From positions 1 to 64,000 of the forward strand of contig JALONN010000015.1 of NCBI GenBank assembly GCA_025454915.1: a DNA stretch of 64,000 nt, given 5' to 3'. The DNA is from Raineya sp. Its GTDB lineage: Bacteria; Bacteroidota; Bacteroidia; Cytophagales; Thermonemataceae. This document shows, piece by piece, positions 52,949 through 61,677 of the stretch (the stretch's first letter is position 1; each line of letters begins with the position of its first letter). The notes under the pieces are model-generated. The model searched no databases. It was not told where the DNA came from and was given only the letters and a program-made list of their open reading frames with translations. The position numbers were made by a program, and so were the translations under genes.

Positions 52949-53833
52949 CTAACTAATTTTCACAGAAGTCATGCTTAGTGAGCCAGCCACTAGTTTATCA
53001 TTGAATAAACTCAAAGTTTCTTTGGATGTTTTAAGACCAAGAATGTAGATAAGAGGTAAATAATGGTCGGGTGTGGGTACAGCTAGTTGTACAGCCTTAG
53101 GTAATTTCTGATATTCTACCAAAGCATTAAAATCTCCATCTAATAAATATTTATTGGTTAATTCTCTGGCTTCAATAGCCCAATCATAACCATAATTATC
53201 TGTATTGATATTTCTAAAATCTACCAAACTCAAATTATGAATAATATTTCCACTTCCTACAATCAGAATGCCTTTTTCCCTGAGAGATTGCAATTTTTGA
53301 GCAAGCTCAAAATGATAAGAAGCAGGTTTGTAATAATCTATACTCATCTGAATAACAGGTACATCTGCTTCAGGATATAAATGTTTCAGGACACTCCAAG
53401 CTCCATGATCAAGTCCCCATTTATCATCTAGTTCTACCTCTGTGGGTAACAAAGTTTCTTTAGTTTGCTGGGCTAACTCAGGGCTACCTTTCGCAGGATA
53501 CTGTACTTCAAATAACTCTTTAGGAAACCCTCCAAAATCGTGAATGGTACGAGGGTTGGGCATTGCTGTTACTTTTGTTCCACGAGTAAGCCAATGAGCT
53601 GATATACAAATGATAGCCTTTGGTTTTGAAAATGTTTTGGCAGTATTTCTGAACCCTTCAACAAACTGATTTTCTTCAATAGCATTCATAGGGCTACCAT
53701 GTCCCAAAAAAAGCAAAGGTGTTTTTTCCGCTACGGGTAACTCTTCGGCATAATGAGTGAGGTCTTTCAGAGAATTCATACTGATGGATAAGGATGTTAG
53801 TCCTAAAACCTTTAAAAAGTCTTTTCGGTTCAT
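52949..53833 (-). CDS. ygiD: Class III extradiol dioxygenase, 4,5-DOPA dioxygenase type
   Basis: The 294-residue protein has a LigB-type fold: FLGHGSPMNAIEEN (metal His), ICISAHWLTRGTKV (second His), GLDHGAWSVLKHLYPE, VGSGNIIHNLSLVDF and TPDHYLPLIYIL. These are the motifs of YgiD/DODA proteins that cleave DOPA-like catechols. It carries an N-terminal extension MNRKDFLKVLGLTSLSIS resembling a Tat/Sec-like signal without the twin Arg, which is unusual for this normally cytosolic family. A phenylalanine hydroxylase is encoded 1.9 kb away on the other strand. Confidence 0.88.
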   Translation of the reverse strand: MNRKDFLKVLGLTSLSISMNSLKDLTHYAEELPVAEKTPLLFLGHGSPMNAIEENQFVEGFRNTAKTFSKPKAIICISAHWLTRGTKVTAMPNPRTIHDFGGFPKELFEVQYPAKGSPELAQQTKETLLPTEVELDDKWGLDHGAWSVLKHLYPEADVPVIQMSIDYYKPASYHFELAQKLQSLREKGILIVGSGNIIHNLSLVDFRNINTDNYGYDWAIEARELTNKYLLDGDFNALVEYQKLPKAVQLAVPTPDHYLPLIYILGLKTSKETLSLFNDKLVAGSLSMTSVKIS

Positions 53834-53836
53834 AAG

Positions 53837-55615
53837 TTATAGTTTAGGATGTTTTTCTAACCACCAACCCAAAGCACATAAAGCAAATAATTCCTGAGTG
53901 TAGTCTTCTTGTCTGCTTAAATGTTTCTGAAGAATATACTGAAACCTTGCTTTCGGAACATACTCAAATATAGGGTTTTGTGGATTTTTGGCAAAATCCC
54001 ATAGAAAATTATTTTTCTTATTTTGGAGCCAATGTCCAAAAGGAATTCCAAAGCCTTCCTTTTTTCGCTGGGTATAAATTTTACCATCTTTCTGTTCTAA
54101 TAATTTCTTCAAAATCCATTTTCTGCCATGTTTAAGAAGCATCTGACTTGGAATTTGCTTGGCAAAATTAGCCAAATCATCATCCAGATATGGTACTCGA
54201 ACTTCAATGGTGTGTTTCATAGACCAAAAATCTGTAAGACTTAAAATATCTGCTTGTAAATATTGCTCCCTATCCCATTTGAGTGCATCATCAAGTGTTT
54301 GGATTTGTATATTTGTTGTATTTTTATTTTCTAAAATATCCAAACTACAAAAATTGATAAAAGTCTTGGAAGGAGAGATGTCAATACCCTTTAAAAAACG
54401 TTTTCCTAAACGACCAAAAGGTAAAAACTGAGCAAGCTTTTTTGCATAAATCCAAAAAGATGGATGTTTTAAATACTGATAGAAAGCCCAATGTCTGTTG
54501 TAGCCTCCAAATATTTCATCGGCACCAGCACCACTCCAAAGTACCCTGAAATCTTTTTTTGCCTCTTTGCAAATCAGATATGTTGTAAGCATAGCCCCAT
54601 CACCAATGGGCTGGTCTGCCTCTTGAAACAACTTTGGAAGTAATTCTAAATGCTGTTCTTGTAATTTTACTTCATGTAAATCTGTTTTATACTGTTTTGC
54701 TGCTAAACGAGCAAAATGAGAATCTTGCGTAAAGCGTTTTTCATCACAAATAATACTAAAACAAGGTAATTGATAACCCAATTGTATACTTTTAGCAAGC
54801 AAAAGTGTAGAGTCTACGCCACCACTTAGTAGCAAAGCTGGTGGAAAATACTCTGAATACTGATTTTGGATAGCTTTTTCTAATAAAGAATTTGTTTGCG
54901 TTAAAATTTCGTCAAGTTTGTTGGGAACAGTACGTCTAATTTTATCGACAGAAAAACTAGATTTATCAAGGTTTTTTGTGTTTAAATCCCAAGTTTGTAA
55001 ATGGCAAGGGTGTTGCTGGATATCTTTAAAAAAAGTGTTTGGCAACAAAGAAAACTTATGTTGTAGATAGTCCCCTACAGAGGAGTTTTGAAGAGTTGTA
55101 TCTACAAGTCCTGAAGCCACCAAAGAGTTTATTTCTGAAGAAAAAGCTAAAAAGTTGTTTCTAATTGTAAAATATAAAGGTTTTACACCATACATATCTC
55201 TTGCAGAAAGTAAGATGTTTCGCTTTTTATCCCAAAAAACAAAAGCAAATATACCCTTCAACTTTCCCCAAAAATAAGGTTCTTTTGCAACTAATTTGAG
55301 ATAGTGAAACAATGTTTCTGTATCTGAATTACTTTGGTTTGCAAAGTTAAATTTCTTATCTAAATCTTCCCAATTATAGATTTCACCATTAAAAACTAGA
55401 GTATAATGCTCGTTATGAAAAGGTTGCTGACTTTTATCAGTAATACTATTGATTTTAAGCAGATTGTGTCCAAAGAAAATTTGATAATTTTCGGCTTGAT
55501 AGGTTTGTACACTCGTATAATCTTGTCCTCGGTGTATAGATTGAGCAACCATTTTTTTGATGGGAGCAGAGGTTAGAGAAAACTCTCTATCAACAATACA
55601 ATGAATACCACACAT
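53837..55615 (-). CDS. asnB: Asparagine synthase (glutamine-hydrolysing) family protein
   Basis: The 592-residue protein has an N-terminal Ntn glutaminase domain with Cys2 (MCGIHCIVD), NGEIYNWEDL and SDTETLFHYL, and a C-terminal synthetase domain with the PP-loop LLLSGGVDSTLL, GAGADEIFGGYNRHW and EVRVPYLDDDLANFAKQIP. Two glutaminase motifs deviate: H-R-G-P-D is HRGQD and the usual H-x-R-L-S-I is HNLLKI, so the Arg that binds glutamine in E. coli AsnB is missing. It may therefore be a modified amidotransferase of a specialised pathway rather than housekeeping AsnB. It is the first gene of a tight minus-strand group with the dioxygenase. Confidence 0.85.
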   Translation of the reverse strand: MCGIHCIVDREFSLTSAPIKKMVAQSIHRGQDYTSVQTYQAENYQIFFGHNLLKINSITDKSQQPFHNEHYTLVFNGEIYNWEDLDKKFNFANQSNSDTETLFHYLKLVAKEPYFWGKLKGIFAFVFWDKKRNILLSARDMYGVKPLYFTIRNNFLAFSSEINSLVASGLVDTTLQNSSVGDYLQHKFSLLPNTFFKDIQQHPCHLQTWDLNTKNLDKSSFSVDKIRRTVPNKLDEILTQTNSLLEKAIQNQYSEYFPPALLLSGGVDSTLLLAKSIQLGYQLPCFSIICDEKRFTQDSHFARLAAKQYKTDLHEVKLQEQHLELLPKLFQEADQPIGDGAMLTTYLICKEAKKDFRVLWSGAGADEIFGGYNRHWAFYQYLKHPSFWIYAKKLAQFLPFGRLGKRFLKGIDISPSKTFINFCSLDILENKNTTNIQIQTLDDALKWDREQYLQADILSLTDFWSMKHTIEVRVPYLDDDLANFAKQIPSQMLLKHGRKWILKKLLEQKDGKIYTQRKKEGFGIPFGHWLQNKKNNFLWDFAKNPQNPIFEYVPKARFQYILQKHLSRQEDYTQELFALCALGWWLEKHPKL

Positions 55616-55690
55616 AAGACATCAAAACGACTAAATAATGAGCCAAAGCTATAAAAATAGCTGAATTATTTAGTTCAACAGGTAAGGTTT

Positions 55691-55721
55691 TTTGCATTAT
55701 TGAATAAAAAAATTAACTTTG
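55691..55721 (+). promoter_or_regulatory. Promoter of phenylalanine hydroxylase gene
   Basis: TTTG (55691-55694), a 19-bp spacer and TAACTTTG (55714-55721) match the Bacteroidota consensus, 16 bp before the ATG at 55738. The predicted 5' UTR is only about 10 bases. Confidence 0.78.
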
Positions 55722-55737
55722 TAAACTACAATAAAAT

Positions 55738-56505
55738 ATGGGAAACATCCACTTACTTACCCTTATGCGTCAAGAATATGATAAATACACTGCCGATGAT
55801 TTTGAAGTTTGGCAGACTCTGTTTGAACGTCAGATGAAAGCCCTGCCGGGGAAAGCTACTCAGGAGTACCTTGAAGGTATTAAAAGAGTTGGTTTTGTTG
55901 CTGACCGTATTCCAAATTTTGATGAGGTAAATGAAAAGCTAAAAGCCTATACAGGCTGGAGAATTTATGTAGTACCAGGTCTTATTCCTAACAAAGAGTT
56001 TTTTGAACTGATGCGTGACGGAAATTTCTGTGCCACTACATGGCTTCGCAGAAAAGACCAACTAGATTATTTGGAAGAGCCTGATATGTTCCATGATGTT
56101 TTTGGACATGTTCCATTACTTACCAATCAGCCGTTGTGTAATTTCCTAGTAGATTTGAGTAAAATAGCTCTCAAATATATTGAGAGTGAGGTAGCTATTG
56201 AACTAATTGCTCGTTTATACTGGTACACTGTGGAGTTTGGTTTGATACAAGAGAAAGAAGGACTTCGTATCTACGGAGCAGGTATATTGTCTTCATCTGG
56301 TGAAACAGACTACTCTCTGTATAGTGATGTACCTGAAAGAGTTCCTTTTGATATACAAGGTATCTTAGACACTCCTTATATCAAAGATAAATATCAGATG
56401 AAATACTTCGTAATCAACTCTTACGAACAATTGTATTCATCTGTACCTGAAATAGATAGATTGGTGACCAAAGCAGTAGAAGAAAACAAGGTATTGGTTT
56501 TCTAG
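55738..56505 (+). CDS. phhA: Phenylalanine 4-monooxygenase (aromatic amino acid hydroxylase)
   Basis: The 255-residue protein consists of the catalytic domain only. The iron ligands are visible as the two His of FHDVFGHVPLL and the Glu of WYTVEFGL. FCATTWLRRKDQLDYLEEPD and GAGILSSSGETDY are further family motifs. It converts phenylalanine to tyrosine using a tetrahydropterin. It has its own well-formed promoter. Tyrosine hydroxylation cannot be excluded from sequence. Confidence 0.93.
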   Translation: MGNIHLLTLMRQEYDKYTADDFEVWQTLFERQMKALPGKATQEYLEGIKRVGFVADRIPNFDEVNEKLKAYTGWRIYVVPGLIPNKEFFELMRDGNFCATTWLRRKDQLDYLEEPDMFHDVFGHVPLLTNQPLCNFLVDLSKIALKYIESEVAIELIARLYWYTVEFGLIQEKEGLRIYGAGILSSSGETDYSLYSDVPERVPFDIQGILDTPYIKDKYQMKYFVINSYEQLYSSVPEIDRLVTKAVEENKVLVF

Positions 56506-56540
56506 TTGAATACAAATAAATTTCACCGAGTAAAATACAC

Positions 56541-56576
56541 ATTTCACCTAAAGTCATTTTTAGGTGAAATTTTTTA
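56541..56576 (+). terminator. Intrinsic terminator of phenylalanine hydroxylase gene
   Basis: ATTTCACCTAAA pairs with TTTAGGTGAAAT (6-nt loop) followed by a T-run, 35 bp after the stop. Confidence 0.88.
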
Positions 56577-56580
56577 TCTA

Positions 56581-56588
56581 TACCTTTG
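56581..56588 (+). promoter_or_regulatory. Candidate -7 promoter element before a structured RNA
   Basis: TACCTTTG matches TAnnTTTG right after the previous terminator and would start transcription near 56595. The -33 region has no clear TTTG. Confidence 0.5.
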
Positions 56589-56594
56589 AATCAA

Positions 56595-56672
56595 AATAGT
56601 TTTAGTGGTGTTTAGCAACTCAAAAGTTGCTTTTAGGAAAACGACGATGCTGTAGCACTGTCGTTTTTTATT
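56595..56672 (+). ncRNA. Candidate small RNA or nadD leader with attenuator
   Basis: A compact ~78-nt unit lies between two terminators' worth of structure: a promoter-like TACCTTTG, a hairpin AGCAACT-CAAA-AGTTGCT (56614-56631), and a strong terminator in which AAAACGAC (56638-56645) pairs with GTCGTTTT (56660-56667), with inner TGCT/AGCA pairing, followed by T6. It contains no ORF of note. It could be an independent small RNA or, as nadD starts 44 bp later, an attenuated leader. No known RNA family is recognised. Confidence 0.5.
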
Positions 56673-56715
56673 TTTATAGATTTTTCTTAATTATGCATCT
56701 CTAATAGCACTGATT

Positions 56716-57288
56716 ATGAAAATAGGCTTATTTTTTGGTTCGTTTAACCCCATCCATGTTGGTCATCTGATTTTAGCCAATAACATGGTAGAATATACTG
56801 ATTTGGAACAAGTCTGGCTGGTCATTTCTCCTCAAAATCCACACAAAAAGAAAAATACGCTTTTGCATGAGTTTGACAGATATGATATGGTTGAAAAAGC
56901 TATTTATGATAATCCAAAACTCAAAGCATGTGACATCGAATTTAGACTACCTATTCCAAGTTATACCATTGATACACTGGCTCACCTGCAAGAAAAATAT
57001 CCCAAACATGAATTTGCAATTATCATGGGAAGTGATAATTTGACTAATTTCAAGACATGGAAAAACTATGATAAGATACTAGAATATTATAGTCTTTATG
57101 TTTATCCCAGACCCAATGTTGCTGAAACAGAATTTCATACACATCCTAAAGTTACTCTGGTAAAGGCTCCTTTGCTAGATATTTCAGCAACTTATATCCG
57201 AGATAGCATTAAATCAGGGAAATCTATTCGTTATTTAGTACCTGAAGCTGTAGAGGAACTGATACATCGAAAAAAGTTTTATCAGTAA
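56716..57288 (+). CDS. nadD: Nicotinate-nucleotide adenylyltransferase
   Basis: The 190-residue nucleotidyltransferase has GLFFGSFNPIHVGHLILAN (HxGH motif), FAIIMGSDNLTNFKTWKNY and the C-terminal ISATYIRDSIKSG (ISxTxxR). It adenylates nicotinate mononucleotide in NAD synthesis. A terminator-like structure lies directly upstream, so expression may depend on read-through or on a weak promoter after 56672. It ends 3 bp from the convergent gene. Confidence 0.95.
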   Translation: MKIGLFFGSFNPIHVGHLILANNMVEYTDLEQVWLVISPQNPHKKKNTLLHEFDRYDMVEKAIYDNPKLKACDIEFRLPIPSYTIDTLAHLQEKYPKHEFAIIMGSDNLTNFKTWKNYDKILEYYSLYVYPRPNVAETEFHTHPKVTLVKAPLLDISATYIRDSIKSGKSIRYLVPEAVEELIHRKKFYQ

Positions 57289-57291
57289 AAT

Positions 57292-58125
57292 CTATGCCTT
57301 CCTCTTTACATAAATAAAATCAAAAAAATAGTCGCTTGTATGGTTTCCCTCTGGTTCTTCTGTTGTTCCAAGAATCAAGAAACCATTTTCTTCATCATAA
57401 ATAGGACAAAAAGGAATAATATCAGTAAAAGCTGGAAGTAAAATATCTAAAGATTCAAAAACAGGAAAAGTTCCAGTAAAAAAATATCCTTGTTCAATAT
57501 CCTCAGTCAAACTATTCAAGAGAGTCTCAAAATTATCATACTTTCGAATTTCCCAGTCACACAAATTTTTTAGCATACCTTCTTCAAATGCTTCTAAAGG
57601 TTTTTTTTCTTCTTTTAAAAAGTATTCATTCATTCTTTCCACTAATTCTTCATGATCTTGAACTTGATCATCTTCACTTAGTTGTTTTATCTCTTCCTCA
57701 AAATGATTATCTGTTTTGATAAAAGTATGATAATCATGGATAAACACTTCAACAAGCAAATCCTCTGTTAAACTATGATATTCAGTTTCAATATTTCCTG
57801 AAATAAGATAAAACTCAAAATTAGAAGGTTCATCTCCCCAATTTATGCAGTATGGAAGATATGGAACTTGACGGAAAAGTTTTACCATATCAATAAATCC
57901 ATCATTTGTTTCAAGCCAAAATAAAGGTTCCATATCTTTCGGGAGAGTACTTTCCAAACAGTCATGAAGAGAAATATGTTGTAAAGCAAGATTTAAAAAG
58001 CTAGTCAGTAACAGCTTTCTATCATTAAATTTTTTATCATTTGAAGCAATTTCTAAACCTAATTTAATGTTAGGAACTTGCTTAGAACATAGTAATTCTA
58101 CTAAATTGTGAGAATTATAAGACAT
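57292..58125 (-). CDS. Hypothetical protein
   Basis: The 277-residue protein has no signal peptide or membrane helix and is acidic, with clusters such as EEEIKQLSEDDQVQDHEEL. A helical N-part (about 1-60) and a mixed alpha/beta rest with aromatic-rich segments (VPYLPYCINWGDEP, FFDFIYVKRK) are visible. I do not recognise a family. It stands alone between nadD and mtaB. Confidence 0.7.
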   Translation of the reverse strand: MSYNSHNLVELLCSKQVPNIKLGLEIASNDKKFNDRKLLLTSFLNLALQHISLHDCLESTLPKDMEPLFWLETNDGFIDMVKLFRQVPYLPYCINWGDEPSNFEFYLISGNIETEYHSLTEDLLVEVFIHDYHTFIKTDNHFEEEIKQLSEDDQVQDHEELVERMNEYFLKEEKKPLEAFEEGMLKNLCDWEIRKYDNFETLLNSLTEDIEQGYFFTGTFPVFESLDILLPAFTDIIPFCPIYDEENGFLILGTTEEPEGNHTSDYFFDFIYVKRKA

Positions 58126-58258
58126 AAAATTTTAATTAAAAATACAATATTATCACAAAATAAGTTATTTGAAGAAAATATGCAAAAGTGGTTTTATCTT
58201 AAGACTAAATTTAAAACATTTTCTCAAAATCTAAATATTATAAAATAGAAAAAATGTG

Positions 58259-58266
58259 TAACTTTG
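58259..58266 (+). promoter_or_regulatory. Candidate -7 promoter element of mtaB
   Basis: TAACTTTG matches TAnnTTTG 21 bp before the mtaB ATG. A -33 TTTG is not apparent. Confidence 0.5.
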
Positions 58267-58287
58267 CAACCTCAAATTGAGTGAATT

Positions 58288-59613
58288 ATGAAAAAAGTAG
58301 CCTTTTATACATTGGGTTGTAAACTAAACTATTCGGAAACCTCCTCTATTTCAAGGAACTTTGAAGAAAGAGGCTTTAAAAAAGTTGATTTTAATGATAG
58401 CCCTGATATTTTTGTAATCAATACCTGTTCGGTTACAGATAATGCAGATAAAAAGTGTAAGAAAATTGTAAAAGAGGCTCGTAAAATTTCCCCAAATGCT
58501 TTTGTAAGTATTATAGGCTGTTATGCACAACTCAAACCCAAAGAAATATCAGAAATAGAAGGTGTAGATGCTGTTTTGGGTGCTGCTGAGAAATTTCAAC
58601 TCATTGATTTATTGGGAACATTTGAACGCAAAGAAAAAGCTCAGATTTTTGCCTCAGATATCAAAGAAGTTGCACAAACTTATTGTAGCTCATACTCTTA
58701 TGGAGATAGAACAAGAACTTTCTTAAAAGTACAAGATGGTTGTAATTATAATTGCTCCTTTTGTACCATTCCACTTGCCAGAGGAAAAAGTAGAAGTGAT
58801 ACCATCGAAAATATTGTTCGCCAAGCCAAAGAAATAGCTAAAACAGAAGTAAAGGAAGTAGTTCTTACGGGTGTCAATATTGGTGATTTTGGAATACAAG
58901 AAGGAAAAAGACAGGAACGTTTTGTAGAACTATTAAAAGCTCTTGATGAAATAGAAGGAATTGAACGTTTTAGAATATCAAGTATTGAGCCTAATTTACT
59001 CACCAACGAAATTATAGAATTTGTAGCTCAGTCAAAACGATTTGTACCCCATTTTCATATCCCTTTACAATCGGGTAGCAATAAAATTTTAAAGGCTATG
59101 CACAGAAGGTATCTGAGAGAGCTGTATGCAGAAAGAGTTGCTAAAATAAAATCTTTGATGCCTCATTGTTGTATTGGTGTAGATGTAATTGTGGGCTTCC
59201 CTTCAGAAACAAATGAAGACTTCTTAGACACATATAATTTCTTGAATGAATTAGATATTTCATATTTGCATGTCTTTACCTATTCGGAAAGAGATAATAC
59301 GGCTGCTTTGGCAATAGATGAAGTGGTTCCTCAGCAACAACGTCAAGAACGTTCAAAGATGCTTCATATTCTTTCAGATAAGAAAAGAAGATATTTTTAT
59401 GAGCAAAATGTAGGCAGAGTCGCAACAGTATTATTCGAAAAAGATATTGAAAATGGAATGATGGAGGGTTTTACAGAAAACTATGTAAGAGTAGTTGCCA
59501 AATACGACCCGTTACTGATTAATGAATTGAAAACAGTAGAAATGACTAAAATTAATGCAGAAATGCTGATGGAAGTGAAAGAAATAGAAGAATTTGAAGT
59601 CCATCACTCATAA
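58288..59613 (+). CDS. mtaB: tRNA t6A37 C2-methylthiotransferase MtaB
   Basis: The 441-residue radical SAM protein has the N-terminal UPF0004 cluster cysteines (TLGCKLNYSE, NTCSVTDNAD, IGCYAQL), the radical SAM motif CNYNCSFC, VVLTGVNIGDFG, HFHIPLQSGSNKIL and VDVIVGFPSETNEDF. A C-terminal TRAM-like region follows. It adds a methylthio group to t6A at position 37 of tRNAs reading ANN codons. The MtaB subtype (rather than MiaB or RimO) is chosen from the LGCKLNYSE start. Confidence 0.94.
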   Translation: MKKVAFYTLGCKLNYSETSSISRNFEERGFKKVDFNDSPDIFVINTCSVTDNADKKCKKIVKEARKISPNAFVSIIGCYAQLKPKEISEIEGVDAVLGAAEKFQLIDLLGTFERKEKAQIFASDIKEVAQTYCSSYSYGDRTRTFLKVQDGCNYNCSFCTIPLARGKSRSDTIENIVRQAKEIAKTEVKEVVLTGVNIGDFGIQEGKRQERFVELLKALDEIEGIERFRISSIEPNLLTNEIIEFVAQSKRFVPHFHIPLQSGSNKILKAMHRRYLRELYAERVAKIKSLMPHCCIGVDVIVGFPSETNEDFLDTYNFLNELDISYLHVFTYSERDNTAALAIDEVVPQQQRQERSKMLHILSDKKRRYFYEQNVGRVATVLFEKDIENGMMEGFTENYVRVVAKYDPLLINELKTVEMTKINAEMLMEVKEIEEFEVHHS

Positions 59614-59671
59614 TTGAAATAGAAAATACTTAGCTTTACAAAACAATTAAACAGATACTTTATCTTTTAGT

Positions 59672-60397
59672 ATGAAAAAAATAGCCTTATTTTTAATATG
59701 TATCTTATATAATTTTCATGTTTTTGGTCAGACCGAATTTGAAAAAGCAAAATTAGAAATACTTTGCCAAGCCATTAGATTTAATCATATCATGCAGGGA
59801 AAAGCAGAAGTAGCCAATCAGTTAGATTGCTCTTCATTGCAAACACTAGAAAAGTCAGTTCCTAATGCTTCTCGTGCTTCAAAAAATATGATAACTGCTT
59901 ATAAAAGTAAGGCTTATCAACAGATACCTGCTGAAACAGATAAAATTAAACAGCTTAAAAAAGAAGTTTTTAACGATTTAAAAAAATTAGCTCCTCGCAT
60001 CAATAAAAGTGCTGATTTTCAAGCTAAATGGCAAAAAGGACTTGATTCGTTATCAACACTCTTAGATTCGAATTTATCTTTACCCGTAGATGAAACAACG
60101 CAAAATACAGAACCTAAAACAGATAATGCCAACCCTGATTTAGAAGAGACTATAATACCCGTAGAAAGACCTAAAAACAATACAGGTGAGCAAAGCAATA
60201 CAGGTTTATGGATTATCACAATTTTAGCCATGATGATTTCGTTTTTGAGTGTAGGATATGCTTATTTAACACAAAAAACAACAGCCCACAAATTGAAAGA
60301 AATGGATAATTTGGTAAAAGAACGATATAATCATCTGGATGTTCGCATGGATAAAATGCTTACAAAAGAAGAATTCCGTAAACATAATCCACAATAA
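59672..60397 (+). CDS. Hypothetical membrane protein with signal peptide and C-terminal anchor
   Basis: The 241-residue protein has a signal peptide (MKKIALFLICILYNFHVFGQ), a helical domain (about 25-135, with one Cys pair ILCQ/LDCSS), a Pro/Thr/Asn-rich linker, one transmembrane helix (about 180-200, GLWIITILAMMISFLSVGYA) and a charged cytoplasmic tail. It is not assigned to a family. The chromate transporter gene starts 7 bp after its stop, so both may be cotranscribed. Confidence 0.7.
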   Translation: MKKIALFLICILYNFHVFGQTEFEKAKLEILCQAIRFNHIMQGKAEVANQLDCSSLQTLEKSVPNASRASKNMITAYKSKAYQQIPAETDKIKQLKKEVFNDLKKLAPRINKSADFQAKWQKGLDSLSTLLDSNLSLPVDETTQNTEPKTDNANPDLEETIIPVERPKNNTGEQSNTGLWIITILAMMISFLSVGYAYLTQKTTAHKLKEMDNLVKERYNHLDVRMDKMLTKEEFRKHNPQ

Positions 60398-60404
60398 TAC
60401 ACAA

Positions 60405-61616
60405 ATGAATGTTCGGAAAATCCGATATTTCATTTTCCTCAAAGAAATCTTTGTGATGTCTTGGACAGCCTTTGGAGGTCCACAGGCTCATTTGGCTCTT
60501 TTCTTAAAAGTTTTTGTAGAAAAAAGAAATTATCTGACAGAGGAAGCTCTTTTGGAGATTTATGCACTCTGTCAGATGTTGCCAGGTCCTACATCTACAC
60601 AAACCATTACAGGTATTGCTTATAAAATAGGAGGAGCCCGACTGGCTTACCTAACCCTTGTCGTCTGGATATTTCCAGCTGTCATGATTATGACACTGGC
60701 AGCTATACTGGTTACATATCTACAAGAACAACAAATAGACTTTGCTTTTGCCCGTTTTACACAGGCATTAGGGGCAGGATTTATCTTGGCAGCAGCTTTC
60801 CAAATTATTCAGAAAATCATAAAAACAAAAACAAGTATAGTTCTAATGATTTTTTCGGCAGTGGTGGCTTATTTCTATCACCCACAATGGTTTTTGCCAC
60901 TACTTATTTTGTTTGGAGGTATTGTAACAACCACAAAATTTAAAAGATATGAACGAGTTGAAGATAAAAATGTAAAAATTCGTTGGAGAAATTTAACTTA
61001 CTTTATCATGCTGTTCGTTGGGCTTGGCATTCTCAGTGAACTTACCCGTCGTTACGATTTTGGTTTACCCTTCAGACTTTCTGAAAACTTTTTTAGAACG
61101 GGTTCTATTATTTTTGGAGGAGGACAAGTGCTTATCCCTCTGATGCTTACAGAGTTTGTATATATTAAAAAACTTATTTCTCGTGAAGAGTTTGATTTAG
61201 GCTATAACTTAAATCAGATATTGCCAGGTCCTACGTTTTCTTTTGCTGCCTTTATTGGGGCTTTGGCTATGGGTAATGATTTTAATATTTGGGGACAAGT
61301 ATTAGGGGCATTTTTAGCGGCTTTTGGAGTTTTTATGCCGGGTACATTACTCATTTTCTTTGTGATACAATTTTGGGATGAGCTGAAAAAATACAGACCT
61401 GTGAGAGCATCTTTAGAAGGAATTAATGCTGTAAGTGTAGGGCTTGTAATTACAGCCGTTGTTCTGATGGCAGAGCCTATTTTTTCAAAACCTACACCTG
61501 ATATGGTTTTAGATATAGTGGTTGTAATAGTCTGTTTTATTATTTTACAATTTACTAAAATACCTCCTCCATTCTTGGTGTTGCTGGGCTTGTTAGCAGG
61601 CTTTTTAGTTTCTTAA
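60405..61616 (+). CDS. chrA: Chromate transporter, CHR family (ChrA-like)
   Basis: The ATG at 60405 gives 403 residues; the longer open frame overlaps the upstream gene in another frame. Two homologous CHR halves are visible, each with the FGG motif and P-G-P: WTAFGGPQAHLALF with MLPGPTSTQT, and SIIFGGGQVLIPLM with ILPGPTFSFAAF. Ten or more hydrophobic helices are present. Characterised members export chromate by a proton-linked mechanism; most are uncharacterised, and the physiological substrate here is unknown. Confidence 0.9.
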   Translation: MNVRKIRYFIFLKEIFVMSWTAFGGPQAHLALFLKVFVEKRNYLTEEALLEIYALCQMLPGPTSTQTITGIAYKIGGARLAYLTLVVWIFPAVMIMTLAAILVTYLQEQQIDFAFARFTQALGAGFILAAAFQIIQKIIKTKTSIVLMIFSAVVAYFYHPQWFLPLLILFGGIVTTTKFKRYERVEDKNVKIRWRNLTYFIMLFVGLGILSELTRRYDFGLPFRLSENFFRTGSIIFGGGQVLIPLMLTEFVYIKKLISREEFDLGYNLNQILPGPTFSFAAFIGALAMGNDFNIWGQVLGAFLAAFGVFMPGTLLIFFVIQFWDELKKYRPVRASLEGINAVSVGLVITAVVLMAEPIFSKPTPDMVLDIVVVIVCFIILQFTKIPPPFLVLLGLLAGFLVS

Positions 61617-61677
61617 AAAAAATATCGTTCAATCTCTGAAAATATCTTATTTTTACAGTTTAAAAATAAAGAATTGT

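Noticed and set aside
56614..56672. Known riboswitch class upstream of nadD
   Set aside because: The two hairpins match no riboswitch core that I recognise, so only a generic structured RNA is reported.
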